From assembly GCF_042242105.1 (NCBI RefSeq), contig NC_092019.1, positions 13,388,328-13,452,327 on the forward strand: a stretch of 64,000 nt of DNA, in the 5' to 3' direction. Position 1 is the first letter of the stretch, and every line of letters starts with the position of its first letter. This DNA is from Pempheris klunzingeri. Lineage: Eukaryota; Chordata; Actinopteri; Acropomatiformes; Pempheridae. Made by a program: the position numbers and the translations under genes. A model generated the notes under the pieces. It had not been told where the DNA came from, searched no databases, and saw only the letters and a program-made list of their open reading frames with translations. Below, piece after piece: positions 1-12,328 of this stretch.

Positions 1-71
1 CTTAAAGGTTTGAAATTTGATTCTGGGTTGTATAAACCTCAACATTATGCATATTTTCTTTTGTTGTATAG

Positions 72-618
72 ATGATAACTGGTCAAGAATTTGAAGTAAA
101 CCGCAGGGTGTATGTAGATTTTGAGGGCATCAGCCTCCGCAGAAAGTACTTGACTGGACTGGAACCAGAATTAATCAACGTGATGATTGGTAAGGGCCTT
201 TGTTTCACCTATTCACTCATTGGCATTTACTTAATATGATCTTATGTTTAACTAAGAATTCTATCCGCATTGTCACTGCACAGGTTCCTTACAGATAGAC
301 AGACTGGGTGTGCTGACAGAACTTTCTGCTAGCAAAGGAAAACTGTGTCCTGTGGGGTTTCAGTAAGTTGCAGCTTTTCAAACTTTATTATACCAATAAA
401 TTATGACTGCAACATGGGATGAGAAGCACTTTTAAAACTTTGTTTGTCCTTCCTAAGGTGTTCTCGTTGGTACTGGAGTACAATTAATCCATTGCGCCGG
501 TGCAGATATACATGTACAGTGCGGGAGGTCCGGCCCATTGTGCCTGAGAAGCCTGTTGAGGAGATGCCTGACCAAGGAGACAATCACACCATTGCTCACA
601 GCCCCTGTCCACTACCTG
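72..618 (+). other. kmt2b: FYRN domain exons of kmt2b
   Basis: The first three exons in the window encode the N-terminal phenylalanine/tyrosine-rich domain. Visible motifs are [17 protein letters not shown], then [19 protein letters not shown], then [19 protein letters not shown]. In this family FYRN pairs with FYRC after taspase cleavage to hold the two halves together. Introns are short (94 and 95 nt), typical of compact fish introns. Confidence 0.93.
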
Positions 619-3600
619 GTGTGTGTTTTACCACTGAAAAACTGAACTACATTATGAAGTGATTTACAGTAAACTGATAAAGATGCTAATAGTTCCTCCA
701 ACTGTTTTTGTGAATCTTCAGAATCCAAAGCCCAAGAGACTGCTCTAACAGAATCCCAAACCCCAACAGAGGAAACCTTTGTCCTAGGACATCCCCTCAA
801 GTCAGATCACGGTGCAAGGCCAAAGATTCCCAGCTATCCGCAAACCAGGAGACCAGCTGGAGGAATGTCCCGACCTCTGCCATCCCCAGGTAAAATATGT
901 TTTTTGTTAGTGAATTTAAGTAATTCCTATCAAAGAAAAATGTATGTTGATTCAATCAAGAGGACACAAGTCTCAAGCTGATTCATTCTGATTTCTTCGT
1001 AGGATTAGCCCAGCTGAAACCCCACCACATATTAACCATAAGTGATCTGGAGGAGACCCGAAGGGTTCGTCGCCACAGCCCACACTCACAGACAACAGGC
1101 TCCCGCGGTCACATGTCGCCCCCACCTCTGGGCCTTCTGCCTGGACCGATCACCCTCCGTACTGGAAAATCTTCCCTTCCCACTTCACCAGTGTTCCCAC
1201 TCGGTGCCCCAGATAACCTGATAAATTCTCCATCATCCCGCCCAGTCGGAGGTAGAAGTGCTTCCTCAGTGCGGTGCCCTGGGAATACAATGACCCACTG
1301 TACCTCATCCTTCTTTCCTCAGTCTCCTTGGCAGGACAGTGCGGGAAGCTTTCCCTCTCCAAGTCTGTCTCTCTCTTCATCCATACAACATCTTCCCAGA
1401 ACTCGATTGTCATTTGATCTGAGCCAGTCAGACTCAGTTGAGGTACCACACAACTTTTTAGCGTCACCAGAACCTGAAGATGTCTCTCCAGCAAATGGTA
1501 CATCACCCCAGGGGGACTTAGACACACAGAAGAGTGAAGAGGAATTTCCCTACAGTTCATTCCACAAGGATCCCAGCATGAGCCTGGGCCAAGAGATGAG
1601 GACAGAACTGGAGATTGAGGAGACACTCCTGAATGAAGGTGTGGCAATGAACTGTGGGGGGCAAATAGTGGTGGAGGGTGATGATCAAGAGGAATTCTGG
1701 GGACGAGCCCAAGAGGTACATAAGAGGAAAACTCTTGTTGCCAACCTGCCACGCTCTGCAGCGTCAGCCAGGGATGACTTAGGCAACACCTCCTCCGATG
1801 ATGATATGGAGCGCTATTTTGACTTCTCTCGGACAATAGTCAGCTGTCCTGGATCAAAAGATCATTCCAAGTCACCCTCTTCCCCTTCCTCCCGGCCTAT
1901 GGCTCAGCTGGATGGAGTAGATGACGGTACAGAGAGTGATGCAAGTATAGCACCCAACGATGATGCTCAGAAAGTTGCCGGTTCGAGTCGAGCTCAGATA
2001 CAAGCTAGAAACCAAAATAATAAAAATGGCCCTGAATCAGAAACTTCCAACGGCAAACAAGCTGCTCAGAGTCTGTTCCCCGAATCATCATCCAATGATA
2101 AGCACACAGATTCAGTCACTATCTCAATTGTCAGCAAAAGACCTACAGGTAGTTCACCTCAAGATCCGTCTAAATCCCATGATGCCAGTCGGTCAAAGGA
2201 GGACAACGTGGGATTTGTGTCTCCAAAAATATCCAGAAACTCTCCACTCAGAGAACAAACCTCTGACACTCCTTTAGTAAATCAGGAGACTGTGCTTCCT
2301 ACTCCAGTTAATGATGCTCCGCCTAACTTATTCACAAAGGTGCCTGAGACCTCCTATTCAGAGGAGTTATTCCAGGGATCCAGTATAGGGTTTGCCTCAG
2401 GAACTCCTCTTGTTCTTGAGAGATGTGACACTAGTCCACATCTAACTGAGATGGTTCCTTTGCTAGAAGGCACACCGCATGAAAAATCTGAAACATGTAA
2501 ACCTCTGCATTCAGAGCCTGGCAGCAGCCACTTTGTATCATCAACTGAGGGGCCTGCTGTGTTAATGAACCACTTAGCGACTAATGCAGTGGAACCCTTA
2601 TTAACTGATTCTGCTGACAACAGCCAGGGTGCCCTGCTGGATCTTCTTCAGCCCTCCCCTTTAATGTCTGCAGATGTACAAAACCCCTCTCAAGGCCTTG
2701 TAGACTCTCTGCAGATGTATTCCTGCTTACCAGGTTTCAGTCAGCCTCCTCTAACAAGCATTACACTTCAGCCAGTAGTATCCTCTCAAGACTCAACAAC
2801 CTTCCCATCCATGGAGACGTCTGCTAAACTAACCACCCTCAGTCCCGTCGGAGACGTGACACAAACACTGCTAAATGTTGCCCCTCAAAATCACCCAGTG
2901 TTATCAGCTACGTCAGGCACGTGTCCCATACCAGGAACTTGTGGAACTGTCTCTCTTCCTGTCTACTCCACACAAGCACAGGCATTGGGTTCTACAGCTG
3001 TAACCATCATTTCTTCTTCTGCATCAATATCGACTCTGTCTGGATTGACAACACAGTGTCCTGCTGCTCCGCCAACGGTCCAAACCACCTCAGCCCCTGT
3101 GATCTTAAATGGTTACAGCTCTCCATCTGTGCAGAAAGAAGCTACATCTGGTCACACAATCTCCATCAACTTTTCTACACCCAGGCCAGCTTTAGAACCT
3201 CAACAGCCCGTAGTTCCACAGGCTTTACCTGGACATGCTATTCTTACTGTGAAGGAGGTGGGAGGTCCAAATGTGGATCCCACACCACATGTCCTACTGG
3301 TGAACCGCCTTGGGCAGATCTTCGTGAAGAACCCTGAGAGCAACACTTTCCAGCTGCCCACTCCCAACTCCCCTTCCTACAACTGTGTCACTCAGATTGC
3401 CAGCCTTTTGCAAAGCAATGCACTGTCAGCCACACTAGCAGCAGCTGGTAATATGACTGTGCCACCACCCAGCGTCAACGTGGCAACAGCAGCAGTTCCT
3501 CTGTCGGTTACACCTACGGTTCAGAATCCAACCACAATTACACAGCTGCTTACTCACAATAACAACGGTGCTGTGTCGTCAGTTAATGTGAAGAAGTCAA

Positions 3601-6600
3601 GAAAGAATACAAAAACATCAAAAGGTGAAACTGTTCCAGAACTGAAAAAAACAAAGAAAAAGAAGGAGTCTAGTGCATCCAGAAAATCCAAGTCCTCCAA
3701 GACCTCAGGGCAGCCTGCTCAATCAGCTGAGAATCCTCCTATGACCCCTGCTGAAAGTGCTCAAGCAATTATTAATCAAGCAATGGCGAGTAATTACACC
3801 CCCAAGTGGAGTGGGCTTCGAACACTAAGCCCTTCCTCACTGGTTTTGCCACCTGGCCTGTTGGTTGAACCAGAGCATCCAGCATCGGTTCTCTCTCCAA
3901 CACCAACACCAAAGCAAGCACCGACACCAGCTCCTGCGCCCCGCCCTCGCACCCACGTCCGCATGAAGAGAGTGTCTTCGCTTTCAGATCGTATTGTCAC
4001 AAAGAAGTCCAAAGTGGACTTCCTACAACCAGAGCCCATTAGTGAGGACGAAGAGTGCCGCAGACCTACCTTTCCAAGCATCTCCAGCAGAGCTTCAGGA
4101 GTCCGCATCAAGACCCCAACAGTGAAAGGAGTTCTGAACCTTGACGAGTTGAAAGAGGAGCATATAAGTGATTCTGATAGCTCAGGGTAAGATTTTACAT
4201 ACCTTAAATAGGTCTGCATGTAATATGATTAGATGTAACCTGTTTGTTTGAAATTGAACGAGTACAAGATCATTTGCATCATTTGTTATTTTTTGGCACC
4301 ATTGACAAATCATTCTTATAATCATTTTTTTCAGTCATTTCAATTAAACTGCCGTAAAGTTAATTTGCTCTGTTAATAGCATGTTTAGGATTTGCTAATC
4401 CAGTATTCCATCAGTGTTCCCAACGTGGGTTTTGGAAACAGTAGCAGGACTGTTTTCTGTTGAGTGCATTTGGTTATCAATATATGAATATAATGTATAA
4501 AGGTTTGTGTTTGAAAATGTCTGTACTCTTATCCCTCTCAGATCAGAGCCTTGGGATCATGTGTCTCGAGGTGAACAAGGCAAACCACACGCTTGGGAAC
4601 CAGTGGGACACAGCACCCTGACTGACTGGAAGAAATACTCTGGTACTCTTGAGTGTTAACTGCATAATCTCATGATTTCTGTGAACTGGAAAAAATATTC
4701 TTGAGTTTAGCAATAACTACATATGATATGACACTAACCAATGGATGAGACTTCAAGCACTTCTGTGCTCTTAAACCTTGCTAAAATTGTGGCCACAACA
4801 TTTATGAATAGCATGAAAAACTGTATAACTTGTGTTTTGTCAGGTGCTGCTTCCTCCTCAGATGATGAACCACCACTATCTGACGATGATGAGCAATGTC
4901 CAACTAACAGGGACCAGCCACACTTAAGATTTGAGATAACCAGCGATGACGGTTTCAGTGTGGAGGCAGACAGTATTGAGGGTAAGGCTCATGCATAAGA
5001 AATATTTCCTTTCAAAATCCTTGAAAACATCTGACATGCTCTCAGAAGAGTACAAATAATTACCTGATATGTTACCTGTTATATTCACTTTATGGCCCTA
5101 ATTCTCAACTCTCCTTTCAGTGGCTTGGAAAGCAGTGATAGATGGGGTGCAGGAGGCACGAGCTCTTACGAGGTTGAGACCTCTGACCTTTCAGAGGATC
5201 ACTGGTGCCCATATGCTGGGTCTGGTCCATGATGCAGTGGTGTTCCTGTTGGAACAACTTCAAGGAGCCCACCGCTGTCAACGCCATACCTTCCGTTTCT
5301 TCAAACAATTCAGCCAGGAAGACGACCTCCCTGTCAATCCCAGTGGCTGTGCCCGCTCCGAGCTGCACCTCAGGTATGTCGACCAGTGACTTAGTGTGCA
5401 CAAGCAAACAACAGCACAGTAATGAACCGTAAGCTTATTTTGTTCTAGCCAACCTCTTCAGTGTTGTTGGTGATTAATAGTAGTGCAATAAACATCATGA
5501 TTCCTAATAACTACACAAATGACACCAGTTGGGATGGGCACCAAAATCATTGTTAGCAATTTCTCTCATCAGTTCTGCTTATTGATCTTATGAAACTATT
5601 CTCTAATTCTTTTTTCTAAAGTTTGGTGGAAAAAGAGTACAGGTGATAGAGTAGTACAAATGATTAATAGTGTGATGTTTTACCAAGTATTTTACTTTTT
5701 GATTTCACTCTCTCTCTTTTCTCTTTAACAGGAAGTCCACGTTTGACATATTTAACTTCCTAGCTTCTCAGCATAGACAGCTTCCTGACATTGGGCCTTA
5801 TGATGATGAAGAAGATGAGGTTCTTTTGAAGTCCACAAGGTAAGGATTTCTCTCTCTTTTTTTTTTTTTTTTTTTTTGCTAAGATTAAAACTTACTTTTG
5901 ATTTATTTTCATAAATATAAAATATGGATGTTTTTGTAATTACTGTCTGCTGTACCTCTTAGACGGGCGACTAGTTTGGAATTGCCCATGGCCATGCGCT
6001 TCAGACATCTGGAAAGGACATCCAAGGAGGCTGTAGGCGTGTACAGGTCAGCACAGAAGTACATTTACAAAATAATCAGAGTTCTGTATAATGCTTACAA
6101 AATATTTTGTATTATCATCTTTGAGACCACCTGGGAACAACAATGTTGGATTTTAAGATTTTAGGTGGGAATAATTGTCAAGCAAATTGAGAAATTTTTA
6201 AACAAACTCCATGTGAACGTAGTGGCCAGAGTGTCTCAAATAAATTGCTATCATTGTTGTTGTGTCAATACTTACACAATCTGTGGTAACAAGAAGTTTT
6301 GTCAAAGAAAGGAGAAAATGGGGGTTTAGCACATTTTGCTTTCTTCAGGAGTAAAGCGAGCTATTATCTGACTGACGTATAGTGTATAAGATGTGTTTCA
6401 AATCACTGAGTTCACAGAGCAATCAAAATAAACGTGGAAAAAGAAATCACGGTAAGGCAATTCAGATCCAAAACAGACATCCGACTTCAACATGTCTACA
6501 TTCCACTAACGGGCAGATACAAACTAAAATGCAGAGCAGAAGATCATCAGTAATTCTCACGAGAATATAAATATAGATTTGAATTACAAATACAACGTTT

Positions 6601-8159
6601 AGGGTCAAGTAACACAGCAATGTCACCATAAGTAAACATATTTAAAACACGGCAAAATAACAGTCAGCATCCCTGCCACCATAAATGTAATATACCAGAA
6701 ATTCACATGCAAACAATTTTGAAAGCAAGCAACAAAAGGACAGGAATGTTTGTCACCTTTATAATCGGAGTAAATGGACAGAACAAACTGCACTGAAACC
6801 TGTCGATTGTGAGTGAGAACAGAGAACCAAAAAGGCTATAAATGTCTGAGGAAATGATACATAACACATGGCAGGAGTCATGCCGGTCATGATTTACATT
6901 TTCCCCAGTGACTTGTGGAACATTTTAAGTGAGACAGACTAATTACCAATGCCCTGTGTGCATTGAAATTTAGGAAGTAGCTATAGTACCATCTACAGGT
7001 GAATTTCTATAGAATTCAGCAAAATCTGTCACAGCCGTGGCATCTAACTGTAAATGCAATCTTAGTGCGCTCAAGGCGGTTTATGTCAAATGTGGTATTC
7101 CTGCAAGAAAAATCTTTCAAGGGGTTTATTCAAATGTGGATACAAAAACTATTGGGGGAATATTGGATACAATTTGTAGTTGGAGTGGCTATTAAAATGT
7201 ATTGCAAAAAATGTAAGATCATACAATATATGCTGGTTGTGTGGCGATCTGGATAGTCAAACCAAGGAATCCTACTGAAGCAATACTCAAACAAGGGAGA
7301 ACTGACTCCCTCGTCTGAATCATTCATCCTTGTTTGTAACCAGTCAAAGTAATGGGTACAGCAAGGCAACGCTGTTAGGAAATACAGACTTTGATGGCCT
7401 CCGACATACAAGAGCGGTTACTCAGATGTGCCATCAGTTGCAGTTTTATGAAAGTCAGATGAAGACAAAGCTACAGTTTGAACAACTAAAACAACCACAT
7501 CTCGTCCTGACCTTCAGAGGAGTTAGACTGTGACTCACTGACTCTGACTCACAGCAGACTCCTTGACACCGTTCACTCTTGCTTGTCTGTCCTACCCAGT
7601 TGTGACCTTTTTTGCATCTGTTGCAGGTCTGCTATCCATGGCCGTGGTCTTTTCTGCAAGAGGAACATCGAAGCAGGAGAGATGGTTATTGAATATGCAG
7701 GCATCGTCATTCGCTCAGTGCTCACTGACAAAAGGGAAAAGTACTACGACGGCAAGGTTTGTCGGGTTTCTGTTCCTTTCATCCGTTTCATTCTAATGTA
7801 GGTCAGTCAGCTACAATAGATTGAGGCTTAAAGTTGAGAAAGGTCAGAGTACGTATCAATTGGTTTCATTTTTGCCTCCGCAGGGCATCGGCTGCTACAT
7901 GTTCCGCATTGATGACTTTGATGTGGTGGATGCAACCATGCATGGCAACGCAGCGAGATTCATCAACCATTCCTGTGAGCCCAACTGCTACTCGCGAGTC
8001 ATCAATGTGGAGGGCCGTAAGCATATCGTCATCTTTGCTCTAAGGAAGATCTACAGAGGGGAGGAGCTCACCTATGACTACAAGTTTCCCATTGAAGACG
8101 CCAGCAACAAACTCGGCTGTAACTGTGGGGCCCGGCGATGTCGGCGTTTCCTCAACTGA
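72..8159 (+). CDS. kmt2b: Histone-lysine N-methyltransferase 2B, 3' part (5'-truncated by window edge)
   Basis: Nuclear enzyme that methylates histone H3 lysine 4 within the WDR5/RBBP5/ASH2L/DPY30 (COMPASS-like) complex. Exons read: 72-189, 284-362, 458-618, 722-889, 1003-4186, 4542-4642, 4844-4981, 5121-5373, 5732-5839, 5963-6046, 7627-7756 and 7884-8159. They sum to 4,800 nt, 1,599 codons plus stop, with all phases matching. Domain order is FYRN, a long Ser/Pro/Thr-rich region with a taspase site, FYRC, Win motif, SET and post-SET. The upstream CXXC, PHD and bromodomain exons lie outside the window. KMT2B is preferred over KMT2A because of diagnostic stretches such as [26 protein letters not shown] and [12 protein letters not shown], and because igflr1 and zbtb32 are neighbours. 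The family assignment is certain; the paralogue call is very strong. Confidence 0.96.
1003..4186 (+). other. kmt2b: Large central exon of kmt2b with taspase site
   Basis: A single 3,184-nt exon encodes about 1,061 residues of low-complexity Ser/Thr/Pro/Gln-rich sequence. This is the counterpart of the giant central exon of mammalian KMT2A and KMT2B. It holds an intact taspase-1 consensus [12 protein letters not shown] at 1905-1940, with expected cleavage between Asp 1911-1913 and Gly 1914-1916. A lysine-rich stretch at about 3590-3705 is a likely nuclear localisation signal. Three more Met-started frames overlap here but are shadows. Confidence 0.93.
4844..5373 (+). other. kmt2b: FYRC domain and Win motif of kmt2b
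   Basis: Exons 4844-4981 and 5121-5373 encode the C-terminal FY-rich domain: an acidic serine-rich start, then [38 protein letters not shown] and [16 protein letters not shown]. The exon ends with CARSELHLR (5348-5373), which corresponds to the WDR5-interacting Win motif; the key arginine is encoded at 5354-5356. In KMT2 proteins this arginine inserts into the WDR5 propeller and is needed for full complex activity. Confidence 0.9.
5963..8159 (+). other. kmt2b: SET and post-SET catalytic domain of kmt2b
   Basis: Exons 5963-6046, 7627-7756 and 7884-8159 encode pre-SET linker, SET and post-SET. Catalytic signatures seen are [17 protein letters not shown], the cofactor-binding [11 protein letters not shown] and [11 protein letters not shown]. 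The C-terminal [13 protein letters not shown] provides the post-SET zinc cysteines and the canonical end. The stop codon is at 8157-8159. All expected catalytic residues are present, so the enzyme should be active. The intron before the second exon is 1.58 kb, the longest in this part of the gene. Confidence 0.96.
6047..7626 (+). other. kmt2b: kmt2b intron inside the pre-SET/SET junction
   Basis: A 1,580-nt intron interrupts the codon for the residue after VGVYR. Several short open frames lie inside but lack splice context, homology or length. I see no second gene and no clear mobile element. Confidence 0.8.
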
Positions 8160-10446
8160 GACATCCCCTCGTATGACAAGGAGAGGATCCTGTTTATTAG
8201 TAAGCCTTAAATTAAGGTGGCACTGGATTGGGCTTGGGTGGCGGTGGGCAGTCCGCACAGCAGGGGAATTAGCCACTATGAGACTGGTCTGGAATAATTG
8301 GCGGCTCAAGAGGTGAAATGTGGACATTTTATGGATTTGGGTAGAAGAAGAGGTGGAGAACCTGCACAGAAAATGCATAAACTTTTTAAAAGTCTTTTGC
8401 TTTATGTGTTCACAAGGTACTTCTGCCTGTGAGGAGTTCAGATGTACAGCTGGTGCAGCGGTTAATGTTGTGGAAAAAAGTGGTTTTGTTCTTTATGACA
8501 ACAGGACGTTTAAACCGGATATTTAAAATGTAGGGGGTTCCTGGCTCATAATGAATAACTCAAAGAGAATTTCTTTGATACACACGTCAAGCCTTATCTG
8601 TTTGAATCATTGCTGAAAACCTATAGCTAGACTTTGAGAGATTCCTCATATGTTTTATTCATTTCTCGGGGGATGGTTAGTATTTCTGTCCATAGTACAC
8701 TTGTAATCATGATTGCTCCATCCTCCAGTGATGGGAACATTATAGCCCCATCTGTGCAGTGGTGAAGTCAGTTCTTGAGCCATACATTCACCCAAACCTT
8801 TATTTTGTGTGTTTTATCTTCATTTAAAACTTCTCGCGTTGTTGATATGTTTTCGTTTTAGACTGTTTTTTTTTCTTTTTTTCTTTTTGCGAATAACAGA
8901 ACAACCATGGTGCTAAGCTTTGAAAAGTCTTTAGTCGGACTAACATGTCCTGCAAATCAGGAATTATTTAACTGTTTATTCACCCTGCTGAGACCATTTA
9001 TGTTAAATTTATGCACTCAAGCAGTACTCTCATCACCATTGGAATATAAAGTGTCTGCTAAGTTTCACACTTTAGATTATAGTTCTTCTATTTTCCACCT
9101 ACTCTCTTCCTGTGTTGAGTTTAAAATAGATTGTTGCCACGTAACAGTTTCAGTTAATACCATAGTGTCATATTTATAAAGACAGAAGCGTGTCTTTAAG
9201 ACACTTCTTTTTCTTGATATACAGTGTATGTAGCAAACACTACCCAAGCCAAAAGTTGAAGAGTTGTGGTGAATATCAGTTTTTTAAATATATATTTTAT
9301 TACTCTCATGGCAGATGCTCAATACCTATTGCAATAAGACTTTGCTGCCCTACAGTTGCACATAAATAAACATCAAACATACAAAATTATCTTCATCTGT
9401 GTGAAACCTGCTACAGTTTATCTCTTAATCAGGGAGAGCACTGGTATAAAGCGTCGCCACTGAGTGTGTTGTGTGTTCAGCCTCTGCACCAGGCTTGTTG
9501 AGAGCACAGACTTTCTAGATGTTGCTGTTGCAGAAAACATTCAGCCTAAAATGGAGCTGAGGGGATGCACTCAGCACCTTAAAATAATGTTAAATGTTGT
9601 TCTTAGTCGATGTTCAGTGCCGTCATTGATGAGGCTAATCTAATTCACACACTGTTCAAATTGAAAGTTATATTTATTCATGTTTTGATTTATATTTTTA
9701 ATGGTAAAAGTTTGTGCTTTGTATAAACGGTGGTGGTCTGGTGTATTAGATCTCCCCCTTTTTCTATCTTTTTTTTTTTTTCTGTTTACAGATGATGTCC
9801 TTTGTTTCGCTAATTTACTTGAATTTTCTTTTGGGGCAGTTGTGTCATGCATTTAAGCCTTTATGACAGAAATTGTTCTGAAGCAGGTATTTTTAAAGAA
9901 TAATTTTTGTTTCCTTTTTTTGTTATGGTAGATTTCTGACGTTCTTAGAATCAGCCACAGGAGTTCAGTGAGCACTGTTTGCCACCCCAAGCCCATGATC
10001 ATCTTTTTTTCCCCCCACCCTAATCTTGTCAAACTTACTAGAGCAAATTTCCATGACGATTTTTGTCTTGATCTTAATCCCCTTCCTTTCTTGCATGTCC
10101 AATCACTGGGATGGAGCCCAGGTTAACTTGTCAATCACCTAGCTGACAACAAGAGCAGAGTCACTCCCAACTCCTTGCAAGGATTCTACCTCAGCTGTTT
10201 ACACAGATGTTTGGGAATACTGATGCAAAAAGAGAGGATGATAATTTAAGAGTAGCTTGGTTTTAATGTCCTGCAGAGCGTGTGAGTGTGTGTGTGTGTG
10301 TGTGTGTGAGTGAGTCAGTGCACGGGTGCAAGTGTGTATGTGAGTGTCTGTCATTTTGTGTGTTTGCGATGAAGGATGCAAAGCACTAGTCAAAAACTTA
10401 AGTTATCATGACCATCTCTCCCAGAATCTGTTAAGAAAGCTGTATG

Positions 10447-10470
10447 TTATATATACACACATATATAAAT

Positions 10471-10501
<31 letters not shown>

Positions 10502-10503
10502 GT
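10447..10503. repeat. AT-rich dinucleotide microsatellite
   Basis: Alternating AT/TA repeats, broken by short interruptions, in the kmt2b 3' UTR. Confidence 0.85.
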
Positions 10504-10677
10504 AGGGTTATTTTAAAGTAAGTGTAAAAGACATAAAAATGAGAAAATATGTGATCTTTAAATTTACGTCTTTGTTACCATGTACAAATAAACCTTGAGT
10601 TTGTAAATATTTGTATACATATTTCTAAACCTGTTTAATTTTTCTATGCACTTTTTTATTTATAATGTTATTTGCTT

Positions 10678-10683
10678 AATAAA
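10678..10683 (+). terminator. kmt2b: Putative distal polyadenylation signal of kmt2b
   Basis: Canonical AATAAA followed within 20 nt by a TG-rich downstream element. It is the last good signal before the convergent igflr1 gene. Confidence 0.5.
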
Positions 10684-10828
10684 GATGTTAAGATGTTTGA
10701 ACAATTCCATTTTTTATTATAAAACCGTGAGAAAAGATAATCCACTTCTAATAGGAAGCAATAATTGTTAACTGGAATATTATTGGAGGCTTTTGTAAAA
10801 TTAACATTTATTGATTAATCATCCATCA

Positions 10829-11110
10829 GATAGATAGATAGATAGATAGATAGAAATACTTTATTGATTATTGCAACATTATTGTTGCATTCTAACAGTT
10901 TCATTAATAATATCAACGGAGAGGGTAAATAAATGTAACAAAGATTGAAATATAGAAGCTGGCTGGAATCTTCAGTTGCAGGACAAGAAATAAAATAACG
11001 AGTAGCAGTTCAACAGACAAGTCCAAAATTTTCATCAGCTCAATTTGTGCACAAATGCAGGCACAAAAAAGGCTGTGCTGGCAGCTACTCGTGTCAGAGA
11101 CATGTTGCAA
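10829..11110. repeat. GATA microsatellite with probable interspersed-repeat remnant
   Basis: Six GATA units at about 10,829-10,853 are followed by aaatactttattgattattg. In teleosts, GATA runs next to a TACTTTATTGATC-like motif commonly mark one end of an interspersed element. The adjoining 250 bp carries only a short non-significant frame. Family assignment needs a repeat library. Confidence 0.5.
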
Positions 11111-11360
11111 TGCAAAGTAGGTGCCAGTTATATCCTCCTTTGTTACTCCTGTGAGTTAGTATTGCACATTTCTAAACTGTTGGGGAGTCTCCAAAGAGAC
11201 AAATGAAAAAAATAATGGTCAGAGGCTGAGATATCCTGATTCAAAGTTCAAGGGTCAAGCTCCAAAAACACTCGATCCTACACTTCCCATAATACAACTT
11301 TATAGCATCTTTCATCTCTGTACAATACATGCCTATGGCTGTGTCTGATATCACTCCCTA

Positions 11361-11366
11361 TTTATT
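11361..11366 (-). terminator. igflr1: Putative igflr1 polyadenylation signal
   Basis: AATAAA on the minus strand (TTTATT on plus), 165 nt beyond the igflr1 stop. The gene therefore ends about 680 nt from the last kmt2b signal, in convergent orientation. Confidence 0.45.
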
Positions 11367-11530
11367 ATAATGCCATTTGGTTCACTAAATTTCCCGAGTG
11401 CCATTTTATAGGAGTGTCCGAATTCTCTGTGTTTTTGTCTCAAACGTTGGAGCACAGACATCCTACAGCTGTTATCACAAGTTGAACATTTGAAGTTAAA
11501 GGCTTTTGGCAGATACAGGTAGAGGGAATT

Positions 11531-11856
11531 CTACACAGGCATCTCATTCTGCCCGAGCTTGGTGAGAATAACCACAGCATCATTGCGCTCCATTTGTCTG
11601 AGCAGCTTAGCCAGGTGCCCCACGGTCCAGTCAGGGTGCCTGCTGGTGACCCCCTCCAACACGGCTTTCAGAGGACTCTTACTGTCCTTCATAGAGTAGG
11701 TGTAAGTAATCCAGGTGGAAGGGAAGGAGCAGTGAGATGCCAGATGTTTGGTATTCTTTACTCCGTGGCTTTCTGGATCCAACAAAACCACCAACTCCTC
11801 CAAAACATCAAGGTTGTCCAGCACAGACTGCAAAGGCGCTGACAGGATGTTGGGAC
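11531..11856 (-). other. igflr1: IGFLR1 C-terminal death-domain-like exon
   Basis: The last coding exon, 108 codons including the stop at 11531-11533. It begins in phase 1 directly after a TTTTTTTCTGCAG acceptor. It carries the conserved SVLDNLDVLEELVVLLDPE helix, a middle block with KHLASHCSFPSTW, and the terminal AVVILTKLGQNEMPV. This block identifies the gene, because the extracellular cysteine repeats alone would only say TNFR-like. Confidence 0.9.
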
Positions 11857-12295
11857 CTGCAGAAAAAAATGTGGCTTCCATCCATGTAACTGGACCAAAC
11901 ATACAATCATTTGTGCAGTGAATACACTGAACAGCTGCCAGTATATACTGGCTGTCTCCACTGGTGACGTTGTGGTCTGTCAAAGATAACATTACAGACT
12001 AAAAGCAGAACCAGAAAATCAACTGGTCCTTAAAAGGTCTACAGACGTTACGAGCATTAACAAGAAGGTATAAAACTGTGCCTACCCATTACTGATATCT
12101 CTGGATTTTAACAATGTCACAGGACATAACGTATAAGCTGAACATACAAAGAGTGATTTCTACTTACTCAGAGTGTCACCCAGATCACTGGTACTAGGTG
12201 GAGCAGGGAGAGGAGAGAACCCTGCATTTGTGTATATTGATCTTCTGTTATAACCCATCGCTGTAAGCTGACCTGCATTTAACAGGAACATAAGC

Positions 12296-12328
<33 letters not shown>

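Larger units (their letters stand above)
8160..10700 (+). other. kmt2b: kmt2b 3' untranslated region
   Basis: The region after the stop codon is AT-rich and has no coding potential. A GT microsatellite lies at 10,277-10,312 and an AT-rich repeat at 10,447-10,503. Polyadenylation hexamers AATAAA occur at about 9,364, 10,586 and 10,678-10,683. The last is followed by a TG-rich stretch (gatgttaagatgtttg), so the longest 3' UTR would be about 2.5 kb. Choice among these sites is inferred. Confidence 0.6.

Noticed and set aside
1150..1836. 228-codon antisense frame
   Set aside because: It lies wholly opposite the large kmt2b exon, has no domain or splice context, and is explained by codon bias of the sense strand.
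2921..3337. 138-codon plus-strand frame inside the kmt2b exon
   Set aside because: Out of frame with the continuous 1,025-codon reading and cysteine-rich by chance; no independent support.
72..8159. Identity as kmt2a instead of kmt2b
   Set aside because: The FYRN, FYRC and SET domains are similar in both, but the FYRC and SET sequences follow KMT2B wording at most diagnostic positions, and the neighbours igflr1 and zbtb32 belong to the KMT2B neighbourhood.
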